From: Heterohyrax brucei
Lineage: Eukaryota > Chordata > Mammalia > Hyracoidea > Procaviidae
DNA length: 64,000 nucleotides
Direction of reading: 5' to 3'
Assembly (NCBI GenBank): GCA_028571685.1
Contig: CM053158.1
Location: forward strand, 56,202,001-56,266,000
The notes beneath the pieces are model-generated. The model was not told the DNA's origin, did no database searches, and worked only from the letters and a program-made list of their open reading frames with translations. The position numbers and the translations under genes were made by a program. This document shows positions 22,847 through 32,807 of the stretch, piece after piece (positions within the stretch are counted from its first letter, which is position 1; each line of letters begins with the position of its first letter).

Positions 22847-23268
22847 TGAAAATGACATGTGACTATAAAATCAGGTCAACTAGATATAGTTAAAACTAGA
22901 TAAAATTGAATTTAAATTAAATCAACTAGATTAAGTTACAATCAAATCAATTAGACCTAACACATAAAACATGTGTGGCACAGCTCAGACACACTGAAGA
23001 TGTATATTTGGCCATTTATATGGTACACGGCAAAGGTATTTGCTGAAGATTGAAACACAAAGCTCTGAATATCATTCACAGGACATTAATCCAGCCATAG
23101 TCTTAATTTGCTTGTGAAATTTTATGCTACCTACATTAATTTATTCTTCTCACTCCACATCTAGTTCGGTACACATTTCCAGAAACTTTAATCCCAGATC
23201 ACTCTCCAGCTGATGCTAATACTACGTGGGTAACCATGGGGCCTAGTGCGTGTCACAATGCTTAACTC

Positions 23269-23485
23269 CTTACTTTACCAAACCTTCAGATAAGACTTCT
23301 TTCCCAGACTGTGTTTTGGCTTTGTTACACTGCACATTCTAGAAAGACAAGTCACTTGATTTGAACTTTTTCTTCTTTTTTTTTCTCCTGTCTTGTTACC
23401 TATAGCTGTATTAGAAAAACAATACCCAATACAATTTATTTCAACTGGTTTATTGCATTCAAAAGGAGTCATCACACCCTTGTCT
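23269..23485. repeat. Unidentified repeat, copy 2
   Basis: 217 bp matching 20188-20399 end to end. The minus-strand frame at 23275-23475 falls entirely within it. Confidence 0.75.
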
Positions 23486-24290
23486 GAATAAGTTTCTGCA
23501 TTTTATGACATTAAATAAACACTTTAGAGGACAGAAATAGTAATACATCCACCTACAGTGTTAGGCAACATGTATTTACAAAAGGTGATTTTAGTTTTAG
23601 TTACACAGAATCTTTGAAAACCTTGGCCAGGTATACTAAAAAATAACATGATTAGAAACATATCCAACCAGCCTGTCAATCTCTGCATTTCCTCATCCCT
23701 ACTCTTTGGCATTGAATGACTGGTGTTCAGCATGAGTAGGTAATTTAGGTTTTAACAACAATTTAACAGAATCAGTACCCTGAAAACTAGGGCAGAAACA
23801 TACAAGGGTCCCCTTAAAATCAATAAAAACACAAGCAGCAAATTGGAATGGACATAAATTAGATACCGACAGTCTTTCACTCTTTGAATTTAAACAGTGC
23901 TATTGCCAGGCTATCAGAAATCATATGAAATCCAGCCACTCCTAGGAACTTAGCCAAGAGAATTCTGCACTCTTTAGTCTTATGTAAAATACAGTGTACC
24001 TCTGAAAACCCATTTGATGGGTTAATAGGCTGCCTAGAAATCCAGGGATAACTTTCATGATCAAATTGTGGTAATACAGAGTTTATCGGAAGAAATTACT
24101 GCAGATTCAGCACCCAGGGGAAATATTTAATTTAATTAATATTTGGGAAGGCAGGGGGGAGAGAAAGAGAGATTGATTTCCCTGATCAAACTCCCAATTT
24201 TTTTTTTTGCAAACTACTTTTCTTCAATAAATGAGGAAAATGCAACACACTACGAAATCTGTGTCCTTTCTGTTTTTTTCTTAAGTTAGG
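23486..24290. other. Unique sequence, no gene seen
   Basis: No repeat recognised apart from short T-runs. The minus-strand frame at 23524-23733 shows no familiar domain. Confidence 0.45.
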
Positions 24291-24406
24291 TTTGTTGTTA
24301 TAGTTGGGTGCTCATAAGTTGACTCTGACTCACACATCAACCCTGTGAGGTGGATTAGAACTGCCCCACTGGGTTTCCTAGGCTGTAGTCTTTATGGGAA
24401 CAGATT
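24291..24406 (-). mobile_element. AfroSINE long variant, 3' part (split)
   Basis: gttgttatagttgggtgctc start and ggtttcctaggctgtagtct; broken at 24406. Confidence 0.85.
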
Positions 24407-24490
24407 ATTTTCATTTTCTTACCAGTAACTTTCAAAAAAACAGCTCTTAGTTTGGATGAAGTTTGTCACTTTTTTTCTTTCTTTTCTTTT
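24407..24490 (-). mobile_element. Old-L1 fragment inside the SINE
   Basis: 84-bp piece (ttcattttcttaccagtaac onward) that closely matches 26106-26182 in the old L1 1.7 kb downstream and interrupts the SINE. Confidence 0.75.
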
Positions 24491-24590
24491 CCAGGTCTTT
24501 TCTCCCAAAAAGGATGAGTGGGTACGCACCACCTCCCTTGATGGGTAGCAGCCGAGTGTGTACCTGTCCAGCCACCAGGGCTCCTTAAAG
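24491..24590 (-). mobile_element. AfroSINE long variant, 5' part
   Basis: Continuation of 24291-24406: ccaggtcttttctcccaaaa, agcagccgagtgtgtacctg, 5' end agccaccagggctcc. Confidence 0.85.
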
Positions 24591-24621
24591 TTAGGGTGAA
24601 AAATACCCAAAAGAACAAACA

Positions 24622-24780
24622 ACAACAAAAACATTGCCATCTAGTCTATTCTGATTCCCAATCCTATAGGATACAAGAAAACTGCTCCCATAAAGTTTTT
24701 GAGGAGCACCTGGTGGATGTGAACTGTCGACCTTTGGATTAACAGCAGTAGTGCTTAAACACTAAGCCACCAGGGTTTCT
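24622..24780 (-). mobile_element. AfroSINE, full length
   Basis: attgccatctagtctattct, gaggagcacctggtggatgt, ccaccagggtttct. Confidence 0.93.
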
Positions 24781-25109
24781 GAAGTTAGGTTTCGTGAGGT
24801 ATAATGCGGATATAATAAAATTCACTTCTAGTTGTAGAGTCCTACAAATTTTGACAAAAGTTTATGTAATAATTTCTGTCTTCCCCAAATTTTCCCTTGT
24901 GTCTTTTGGTAGTTAATCCCTTTCCCCTACCTCACCCTCTCCAAACATGGTTTGGATTTGTCTCCATAATTTGGCCTTTTCAGATTGTTACATAAATGGC
25001 ATTATACAGCAACAGGCTTTTTTTTGCTTAGCATAATGTTTTTGATATGCACGCTTGTTATACGTGTCACTGGTTCTTTCTTTTTTATTGCTGAATAATA
25101 TCCTACTTA
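24781..25109 (-). mobile_element. Old L1 3' end fragment
   Basis: ggtataatgcggatataata, ttacataaatggcattatac and attgctgaataatatcctac form the antisense L1 3' landmarks; continues after the SINE. Confidence 0.75.
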
Positions 25110-25110
25110 A

Positions 25111-25314
25111 AGAGCTCTGGTGGTGTAGCAGTTAAATGCTCAGCCACTTTATTGATAAGCTGGTGAACTGAACCCACCAGCTGTTCTGCAGGAGAAAAAC
25201 GTGTCCATCTGCTTCTGTAAAGATTACAACCTTGAAAACTCTTGGGAGCACTCTGCTACTCCGTTGTATAGGGTCATTTAGACTTAGAGTTGACTCAATG
25301 CCACGTAACAACAA
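25111..25314 (+). mobile_element. AfroSINE long variant
   Basis: agagctctggtggtgtagca head, aagattacaaccttgaaaac middle, tail ending cacgtaacaacaa, the RTE-like end. Confidence 0.9.
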
Positions 25315-25481
25315 GTGTTCCATTTACAGATGCACCACAATTTGTTTATCCACTTACCAGTTGACGGGCATTTTGATCATTTCTATTTGGAGCAAGCATG
25401 GATAAAGCTACTATAACCATGAGTGTACAGGTCTTTAGTTGGACATAAAAGTTTTCATTTCTCTAAGACTAAGATTGTTGG
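25315..25481 (-). mobile_element. Old L1 fragment, continuation
   Basis: caatttgtttatccacttac, tggataaagctactataacc and aaaagttttcatttctctaa continue the antisense L1. Confidence 0.75.
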
Positions 25482-25675
25482 ACTATACTGAGCACTGTAC
25501 TTGTAAATAATTGTCAGTTGGCTGCCCTCCCCCCTACCAAAAAAAACTCTCATTTGTAGTATTTGCCAATTTCCGCACTGTAAGTACGTTCCCCCTAGCT
25601 GTTTTAAAGTCTGCAACACGGTATTACTGAATGTGGAGCTTGGAATAGACACACACTTGGCTCCAACATAACCCC
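25482..25675. repeat. Ancient DNA-transposon-like insertion in the old L1
   Basis: About 194 bp interrupting the L1 (ctgtacttgtaaataattgt, gtagtatttgccaatttccg, agtacgttccccctagctg). The style resembles old hAT-type non-autonomous elements, but I cannot name it. Confidence 0.5.
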
Positions 25676-26263
25676 GGTCATATGGTAAATATATCTTACT
25701 TTATACAAAGCTGCCAAACTGTTTTCCAAAGAGACTCAACAATTTTGCATTCCCACAAACAGTAATAAAAGTTCCAGCTGCTCTACACCCAAACCAGCAT
25801 TTGGTATTGTTCAGGTACTTTTTTTTTTTTTTTAATTTTAACTGTCTTATTAGACATGGGATGTTACATCACTGTGGTTTTAATTTGCCTTTTCACTAAT
25901 GACTAACAATATTTAACATCTTTTTCTGCTTATTCACCATGTGTATCATTTTTTTGTTTTGTTTTATTTGGGCTGAAGTGTCTGTTCAAATCGTTCATTT
26001 TTTTGGCTTTCTTATTATCGTGTTTGAGAGTTTTTACATATTCTGGAGAAGTGTCCTATGTCATGCATGTGTTTTATAAATATTTTTCTCCCCGTCAGTG
26101 ACTTATTTTCATTTTCTTACCAGCGACTTTTAAAGAACAGGTCTTAGTTTCTACGAAGTTTGCCATTTTTTTCTCTTATTGTTAGAGCTTTCCATTCAAT
26201 CAAGAAATCTTTACCTATTCCAAATTCACAAATATTTTCTCCTATAATTTCTGCTGGAAATGA
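25676..26263 (-). mobile_element. Old L1 fragment, continuation
   Basis: gtcatatggtaaatatatct, gctgccaaactgttttccaa, ccaaaccagcatttggtatt, tttttctgcttattcaccat and attttcattttcttaccagc, in L1 antisense order. Confidence 0.8.
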
Positions 26264-26405
26264 GCTGTCCAATACGGTAGCTACTGACCACATATAACTA
26301 TTTAAATTTAAATAAATTAAAATTAAATACATTTAAAACCACATCTCCTCAGCCAAACTGACCACTATAGTTGCTCAGCCTCACTGAGCAGCTATAGAAT
26401 ATCCC
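26264..26405. repeat. hAT-type MITE fragment
   Basis: Starts gctgtccaatacggtagcta and continues with an A/T-rich palindromic middle (aactatttaaatttaaat); recognised as a common old mammalian hAT MITE, inserted in the old L1. Confidence 0.65.
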
Positions 26406-26439
26406 TATTATTGCTCAATGTCTATGCAGACAGTACTCT

Positions 26440-26600
26440 TCCAAAAGTTTCATAGGCTTATTCACCTATGTATTTTGAATTAATTTTGTAAATGGTATGA
26501 GACATAGGTAGAGGTCTTTTTCTTTCTTTTCAGTTTGTTTGGTTTTGCATATAGCTGTCCAATTGTTCCAACAACATTAGTTGAAATCTGCTTTTATCAC
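26440..26600 (-). mobile_element. Old L1 fragment, end
   Basis: tgtattttgaattaattttg and agctgtccaattgttccaac are antisense L1 landmarks. Confidence 0.65.
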
Positions 26601-26609
26601 CATGAAAGT

Positions 26610-26660
26610 TTTTATGTTAGAAGAGCACAGAAGAAGAATTGATGTGTTTGAACTATAAAA
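26610..26660 (+). mobile_element. RTE (BovB-like) LINE, 3' region part 1
   Basis: gaattgatgtgtttgaacta corresponds to the C-terminal ORF2 text of afrotherian RTE, cut by a SINE at about 26661. Confidence 0.7.
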
Positions 26661-26826
26661 CCCCTGAAAACCAAACTCAGCACCGTCAAGTCAATTCTGA
26701 TTTATAATGGACCTAAAGGACAGAGAAGAACTGCTCTACAGAGTTTTCAAGAAGCACCTGGCAGGTCTGAACTGCCAGCTGTTTGGGTAGCAGACATAGC
26801 ACTTAACCACTATTCCACCATAGCAC
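26661..26826 (-). mobile_element. AfroSINE, full length, inserted in RTE
   Basis: caccgtcaagtcaattctga, gaagcacctggcaggtctga, agcagacatagcacttaacc; 5' end ttccaccatagcac. Confidence 0.9.
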
Positions 26827-27180
26827 TGGCAAAAAATACTGAATATACTCTGGACTGTCCAAAGAATAGACAAATCTGTGTTGAAAGCAATAGAACCTGA
26901 ATACTTCTTGGAAATGACCGTGGTGAGATTTGGCTGGCTTACTTTGGACACATCATCAGGAAAAAAAAAGATCAACTGCTGGAAAAGGAGCTCACTTCTG
27001 GCAGAGCATAAGGGTCATGAAAACAGCAAAACAGTACGATGGGTTGACATGATAGTGTAACAGTGGGTATAAATATATTGAAGGTTATGAAGGTGGTACA
27101 GGATCGGTAACACCATACTCTGTTATATGAAAGGTAGCCATGAGTCAGAGGTGACTTGATGGCAACTAACAACAACAATT
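26827..27180 (+). mobile_element. RTE LINE, 3' end
   Basis: ORF2 C-terminal text and 3' end of an RTE LINE: ctggactgtccaaagaatag, cttactttggacacatcatc, tgggttgacatgatagtgta, and the end gatggcaactaacaacaacaa at 27159-27179, the tail shared with AfroSINE. Reading frames are broken. Confidence 0.85.
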
Positions 27181-27275
27181 TTTATACATGAAAGCTAGAC
27201 ACAAAGCTTTTCCTTTCGGCTTTTTTTCTTTTCCTCCTTAAAAAAAATTATGCCTGGGAATAAAATATTACACGC

Positions 27276-27388
27276 AGTTTGAATCCACCAGGTGCTCCTT
27301 GTAAACTCTATGGGGCAGTTCTACTCTGTCCTATAGGGTCACTATGAGTTGTAATTGACTCAGTAGCAGTGGGTTGGGTTGGGTTTTA
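27276..27388 (+). mobile_element. AfroSINE, 5'-truncated
   Basis: Begins at the B box (agtttgaatccaccagg), then tatggggcagttctactctg and the G/T-rich tail. Confidence 0.93.
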
Positions 27389-28100
27389 TACCACAAACTG
27401 CGGATGAATTAAGCCCAGAAAGTTTTCTATGACATTGGCCTTCTCTAATATACTTTGTCTTCCATGCCACACCTGTTTCTGACATCCTGTCTGCTAGGCC
27501 TGGAGGATTAACCGCTGAACACCAGGTAGATTATGCCTGGTTTACATAGAAAGCTGAGACACTCAGGAGCGTTAACCTCTTGCAAAGAAGCTACTGAATG
27601 ATGTAATTAAGGTAGATGAACATCATTTCACCCTTTTATGAACAGAGATAAGCCTCTGTAAAGGGAACTTGGTTAGTGGATGAAAGATGCAAGTAGGATT
27701 CCTTTTGTTTTTTTAATATTAAATTTACTTATAGAAAAACCTGACCTTTGAAATGTATCTTATTTTAATTTTGTTTCAGAGATAAAGTAAATATTTGAGT
27801 CTGGATTTTATCACAAAACCTCCTTTTTTTTATAGCCTTCTATGTCTTTCTCTTTATTAAGTAAATTTTGACAAACGTATTTTTACTAAAAGAGCAACTG
27901 TCATATTGAGGTAATTTTGTACTGAGCCAAGCCAAGTGCTGTTGAGTCAGATCCGGCAATTGTTTTCAAATAAATCCAGGTAGCAATAAAATAAGTTTCT
28001 TTCACTAGCTGGACATTTCAGAGCTTAAACATTATTTTGACACAAGTATATTTTTATTCCTTTGGCAAGTGTCCGATATTGGGAGACTCTTGACTATTAT
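27389..28100. other. Mostly unique sequence, no gene seen
   Basis: A very short reverse AfroSINE-like piece may lie near 27933-27957. Otherwise nothing recognised. Confidence 0.4.
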
Positions 28101-28261
28101 GAAACCCTGGTGGCACAGTGGTTAAATGTCACATCTACTAACCAAAAGATCAGCAGTTCAAATCTGCCAAGTGCCCCTTGGAAACTCTATAGAGTAGTTC
28201 TAGTCTGTCCCATAGCGTGGCTATGAGTTGGAATCAACTCAACAGCAGTGGGTTTTGGTTT
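28101..28261 (+). mobile_element. AfroSINE, full length
   Basis: One of the best-preserved copies: gaaaccctggtggcacagtg start, A box, B box agcagttcaaatctgcc, body, and tail cagcagtgggttttggttt. 161 bp. Confidence 0.95.
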
Positions 28262-28296
28262 CAGCCATCATTTCAGTTTAGACAAATTATTTAGAG

Positions 28297-28565
28297 CAGG
28301 GGTCAATAAACTTTCCCTATCAAGGACTTGATGGCACTTGGCCCTTGGCTGGCTATAAAGGACTAGATAGTAAATATTTTAGGCTTTGAGGGCCACATGG
28401 TACCTATCACAACTAGTCAACTCTGTCATTACAGTGCCACTTTCACAAAAGCAACCAGAGACAATGTGTATCACAAATGAGTGTGGTTGTGTTTTAAGGA
28501 AACTTTATTCACAGAAACATTCTGGAGGTCAGACTGGGACTGTGGCTATAATTTGTCAATTCCTG
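28297..28565. repeat. hAT-type MITE with terminal inverted repeats
   Basis: 269-bp element: left end caggggtcaataaact, right end the inverse (ttgtcaattcctg). Interior agtaaatattttaggctttg is diagnostic of a common mammalian hAT-Charlie MITE. Flanking 8-bp near-duplication atttagag (28289-28296) / gtttagaa (28566-28573), six of eight matching, as expected for hAT. The 61-aa frame at 28386-28571 is inside it. Confidence 0.8.
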
Positions 28566-28685
28566 GTTTAGAACTGTAGTTCTTAACCTTTACCCCCTTT
28601 TAAAAAAAAATAAAACTCATTTAAATGCAGTTAAAGAATACATAAAATTTACAAGTAATTTGTTTAATATTAAAGTGATTGTCTA

Positions 28686-29231
28686 CGAGGTCTGGCAATT
28701 AAGTTCACAAACTCATTCTAGAAAACATTCTACATACTTCACTGCAGAATATCACTACAGTCACTTTCCAAGCACTCCCCTTGGAAGCTGTACACAGACA
28801 CCAGTGCCTAGTCCACTCTTCAAAGCACTTTTGGAACTCTTTCTGGAATGGCCACCAGAGCTGTCATGGTAGAGGTCTGACAATTAAGTTTGTGCACTCA
28901 TCCTAGAAAAAGTGCTTCGAAGGGTGGAACAGGCACTGGCATCAGTGCATTGCTTCCCAAATGGAGAACATTGAAGGCAACTGCAGTAATATTTGGTAGT
29001 GAGCACTTCTTCCAGGATGAGTTTACCAACATGGTTAGACGTTGTACAGTGACAGCTCTGATGGCCATTCCAGAAAGAGTTCCAAAATTGCTTTCAAGAG
29101 TGGACCAGGCACTAGCATTGGTGCACAGCTTCCCAAGAGGAGTACTTCAAGGGTGACCAGAGTGACATTCAGCAATGAGGTGTGTAGCACTTTTTCTAGA
29201 ATGAGTTTTTGAACTTAGTTAACTGACCTTG
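28686..29231. mobile_element. Mariner foldback element 2 (outer palindrome)
   Basis: Mariner-derived palindrome bounded by TA at 28684-28685 and 29232-29233. The outer left arm (28686-28869) is the near reverse complement of the right arm (29047-29231), and the arms meet with almost no spacer. A smaller mariner copy occupies the centre (28872-29044). Terminal text is gaggtctggcaattaagttc on the left and the inverse of caaggtcagttaactaagtt on the right. Both open frames here are repeat sequence. Confidence 0.85.
28872..29044. mobile_element. Mariner-derived element nested in foldback 2
   Basis: 173-bp internally deleted copy flanked by TA (28870-28871 and 29045-29046). Left end gaggtctgacaattaagttt; right end, read in reverse, matches it. 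It lies exactly at the centre of the outer palindrome. Confidence 0.8.
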
Positions 29232-29378
29232 TATATTTGAGGAAACTGGTATTTTTAATATGCAAAATATAAACACAATGATGTTTTGTTAATGTACTTT
29301 GTAATTTTTACATATCCTCTTTCTCATTTAAGATTCTGTATTATATATTTTTAAAAATAAAAAAAATATTTCATTAAA

Positions 29379-29600
29379 TCATATGAAAAGTTTTAGAGCC
29401 TTTACCGGAATTGTTTGATCCAGGTTTATCACTTCATTGATTAGTTCAATAGCACACAGTGGACACACATTAGACTGAATGTTGGCAAGTCCCCAAGCCT
29501 CATAATGACAACAATAAGAGACTGGTGGAACAGTGGCTACTAAGTTCAGAATATGACAATTACAATAAGGATAATAAAAATCGGTTATCACACTTGACAC
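29379..29600 (-). other. Short Cys-rich open frame, function unknown
   Basis: 73 codons open on the minus strand with several Cys and His residues (CNCH, YCCHYEAWG, CPLC). I do not recognise it and see no promoter or supported splice pattern. The simplest reading is chance. Listed only because the residue pattern resembles a metal-binding module. Confidence 0.12.
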
Positions 29601-29699
29601 TGTTTAATGTTAGACTCCACCTTCTTGCAGTGCACTAGGGACACAAGAATAATAAACTATCAGACGAAGCTGAAAAAATCATGTACAATTAAGAGAGAA

Positions 29700-29821
29700 C
29701 CCTAAATCAATGGGAATAATAATCTGAAGACCTAGGTTCCAATCTTGCCCTAATGACTTATTAATAGGGCTTTAGACAAATTGTTCCTGTTTTCTCATCA
29801 GTGAAACAGGGTTAATGTAAT
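29700..29821 (+). repeat. MIR, left part (split by LTR)
   Basis: cctaggttccaatcttgccc, ttctcatcagtgaaacaggg; broken at 29821. Confidence 0.75.
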
Positions 29822-30381
29822 TGTCTTAGTCATCTGGTTCTACTGTAACAGGAATACCACGAGTGGAAGGCTTTAGAAAGAAAAGTTTATTCTCACATAG
29901 TCCGGTAGTCTGAAGTCCAAATTCAGGGTGCCGGCTCCAGGGGAAGGCACTTTCTTTGTACTGGCTCTGGAGGAAGATCCTTGAGTTGCATCAGTCTTTC
30001 TTTGGTCTAAGACCTTCTCAGCACAGGAACCTCAGGTCCAAAGGACTTGTTCTGCTCTCAGTGCTGCTTTCTTGATGGTATGAGGTTTCCAGCTCTCTGG
30101 TTGTTTCCCTTTCCCTTTGTCTTTTGTAGGATGAAAGGTAGTACAACGCACACTCCAGGGAAACTCCCTTTACAATAGAGCCGAGGTGACCTTAGGAAGG
30201 CTGTTACTGTCCCACCTTAATCCTCTTTTATCATAATCCAATCTATTAATCACAGGCAGAGATTAGGATTCACAGCACAAGGAAATCACAAAATGGAGGA
30301 CAATGACAAAATACTGGGAATCATGTCCCAGCCAACCTGCTACATGCATTTTTGGGGGGAGGAAAGAATTCATTCATGACA
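29822..30381 (-). mobile_element. Solo LTR, MaLR-like, reverse, perfect target duplication
   Basis: 560 bp. In reverse complement it begins tgtcatgaatgaattctttc and ends agatgactaagaca, the same family as 9969-10463. Flanked by identical 5-bp copies gtaat at 29817-29821 and 30382-30386. A polyadenylation signal is present near the 3' end in the reverse strand (aataaac). No internal retroviral sequence. Confidence 0.9.
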
Positions 30382-30562
30382 GTAATATAACACACTCACA
30401 GAGTCTATGATAACTGTATAATATCAGCCACATAAGGTACTATATGGTCACTATGAGTTGGAGTCATCTTGATGGCAGTGGGTTTTGAAAGGTGTTTAGA
30501 ACAGAGCCTGGCGTGTACTAAACATTCAGTGAGTATCAGCTCTTGGGGTCTTTATTACTATT
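30382..30562 (+). repeat. MIR, right part, with a SINE tail inserted
   Basis: MIR resumes after the LTR and ends agaacagagcctggcgtgta, aaacattcagtgagtatcag. An AfroSINE tail lies within it at 30437-30487. Confidence 0.7.
30437..30487 (+). mobile_element. AfroSINE 3' tail, strongly 5'-truncated
   Basis: ggtcactatgagttggagtc then tgatggcagtgggtttt; only about 50 bp. Confidence 0.8.
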
Positions 30563-31755
30563 TGAGTGTTGAACCTTACAGTTTAGCTGATTTCGGGAAT
30601 TCTTATACTCTACCAGATATTTACTAATTCACCACCAATTAATTTTACTTATCCCGTGTCTGTTTCCTCTGAGCCTTGCTAGGTGACTAGCTACCAGAGT
30701 AAATGCATAGAAGGATGTTAATTGCTGCTAGTGAAAAATACAGCTGTATTAGCCAGCCCCAAGAACTGTTTGCATTTCAACGAAATTCAGTGTCTAAATT
30801 CAAAAAATGACTCACTAATGATGCAATCTATAGAGCATGTAGTTAACAGCACATTCAAGATGAAGGAAATCTTTAACTCACTCTACAGCACCTACCCGTC
30901 CAACAATGCAAGCCACTCATCCTGTGACTCATTCCCACACACACCCACCTAAAGGGTTAGCACTAACATCTGTAAGCAGGTCTGCCCCTCACACTGGCAG
31001 GACCTGGAGCAAGAGCACCCATGGAGGTCCACACCCTGGCATCCTCTCTCCCCACTTCTGGCTTTGCAGTAACAGAGCATGGTGCAAGGAAAGGTGTGTG
31101 TTCTTTCTGAACAAAGTCCATTGCCTGAGAACTCTCTGATCCGTGGGTAAGCCACAACCACAGGAAAGATGGAGACAAGTTCCACAGCTCGGGATCTAAA
31201 AGCATGGCCGGTTGGTCTGGGTCTAAGAGTAGTACTGACTCTCAATGATTGATGAGAAATCTAAATACCAGGTAGGTTACAAGAGTTGCCTGCTGACAGG
31301 TGGTACAGGTAGATTACTAGCTGAGATCTCCTACAGATCTGAGGATCTCTTTGCTATCTTTCCAGAAATTGATCAATCAACTTCTGATAATCATACCACA
31401 TAAACTGCAAGTTGACTTATCTTTTAGATGAGCACTGGCCTGAGATTCAGCCCCAAGTTTTATGCATCTATGTAGCAATTTCAGTTCTGGAAAAAAAATG
31501 ACAGCCAGTTTTCTGTGCACTGATATCAATGCCTCTACCCAGTTCCCCTATTAATTAAAGTAGCATAAAAATCTTGCTAGATACCTAATTGAACAGTTGG
31601 ACAGAGAGCTACCAGATGTGGCAAAATTGTAATATTCCAGTTACTTAAGAGGTAGATAATTAAATGGTAGTAAAACAGATGCCTTTTAAATCCTAAGCTC
31701 ATGGTTATTTTGGGAGTTACAAAGTGGTTTTAGAATATTCATTATGGCAGAGTCT
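30563..31755. other. Unique sequence, no gene seen
   Basis: 1.2 kb without recognised repeats. A GC-richer patch at 30900-31240 has overlapping open frames on both strands (30722-31245) but no familiar protein. Confidence 0.45.
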
Positions 31756-31910
31756 ACAGCCTTTGGTGGTGCACTGGTTAAAGTGCTCAACTGCTAACCA
31801 GAAGGTCAGTCATTTAAACCTGCCAGCCACTCTGCAGGGCAGTCAGCCACTCTGCAGTGGCAGTCAGCTTCCACAAAGATGTATAGCCTTTGGTTTTGAA
31901 AGCTCTATAG
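31756..31910 (+). mobile_element. AfroSINE with internal tandem duplication
   Basis: cctttggtggtgcactggtt head and ctaaccagaaggtcagtcat; then a unit of about 20 bp beginning cagccactctgcag is present twice (about 31826-31866). The 3' part is truncated at the L1 boundary. Confidence 0.85.
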
Positions 31911-32690
31911 GCACATCCAAAATTTCTGGAGAGATTGAATGGCTGGGTGGAAGGCTGCAGGGGCCACAGTCTTGAGGAACACCTAGCTCAGCTGGTATAA
32001 CATAGCTTATAAAGAAGATGTTCTACATTCTACTTCGGTGAATAAGTTCTGGGATCTTAAAAGCTTGTGTGTAGCCATCTAAGTTACTCCAATGGTCTCA
32101 CCCCACCTGAAGCAAGGGGGAGTGAAGAAAACCGAAGATTTAAAGGAAAGATTAGTCCAAAGGACTGACGCATCACGCGACGAGAGCTTCCACCAGACTA
32201 AGTCTAGCACCAATGGCTGTGGCCCAGCCACCACCACTGACCGCTCTGACATAGATAACAATATAGTATACTGGACAGAGCTAGAGAAAAATATAGAACA
32301 AAATTCTAACACACAAAAAAAGACCAGACTTACAAGCCACGCAGAGACTGGAGAAACCCCAAAAATATGGCCACCAGACACCCGTAAGCTCAGTACTGAA
32401 GTCACTCCCGAGGTTCGCTCTTCAGACAAAGTTTAGACAGGCCCATAAAATAAAACAAACCTAAAGGGGCATGCTAGCCCAATGGCAAGGACTAAAGGAC
32501 AGTAGAGGACAGAAAAGCTGGATAGAAGAAACCCAATGTCAAGAAGGGAGAGTTTTGACATTGTGGAATTTTCAACCAATGTTATAAAACAGCACATGTA
32601 CTGCTTAATGAGAAGCTAGTTTGCTCTGTAAACCTTCATCTCATTATATATATATATATATAAAGAAACAACTTTTATTATGAACAAACA
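31911..32690 (+). mobile_element. L1 3'UTR, 5'-truncated insertion
   Basis: Lineage-specific L1 tail: cattctacttcggtgaataa, gggatcttaaaagcttgtgt, ctgtaaaccttcatctcatt and an AT/A-rich end. The phrase gtcttaaaagc also occurs in the L1 copies at 3190-3210 and 57820-57840, linking the three. The two overlapping frames at 32079-32436 are inside it. Confidence 0.85.
32643..32662. repeat. (AT)n microsatellite
   Basis: About ten TA units at the 3' end of the L1 tail. Confidence 0.9.
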
Positions 32691-32709
32691 GAAAAAGAAA
32701 AAGATGTTC

Positions 32710-32807
32710 AGCCTTGGAAACCCTCCAGGACAGTACTACTCTGTCCTATAAGGTTACACACTATCAGTCAGAATTGAATTGAGTAGATGGCAGTGGGCTT
32801 GGTTTTA
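32710..32807 (+). mobile_element. AfroSINE, 5'-truncated
   Basis: ccttggaaaccctccaggac, actactctgtcctataaggt, tggcagtgggcttggtttt. Confidence 0.88.

Noticed and set aside
20188..23485. A provirus with two short LTRs
   Set aside because: The interior is old antisense L1, an AfroSINE and L2, the ends lack TG...CA, and no retroviral coding sequence is present.
28101..28261. Possible tRNA gene (A-box and B-box-like motifs)
   Set aside because: It is an AfroSINE: the tRNA-like head is followed by the SINE body and tail, and the same unit occurs throughout the window.
32079..32436. 114-116 codon overlapping open frames on both strands
   Set aside because: They lie in an L1 3'UTR-type repeat, where frames are incidental.
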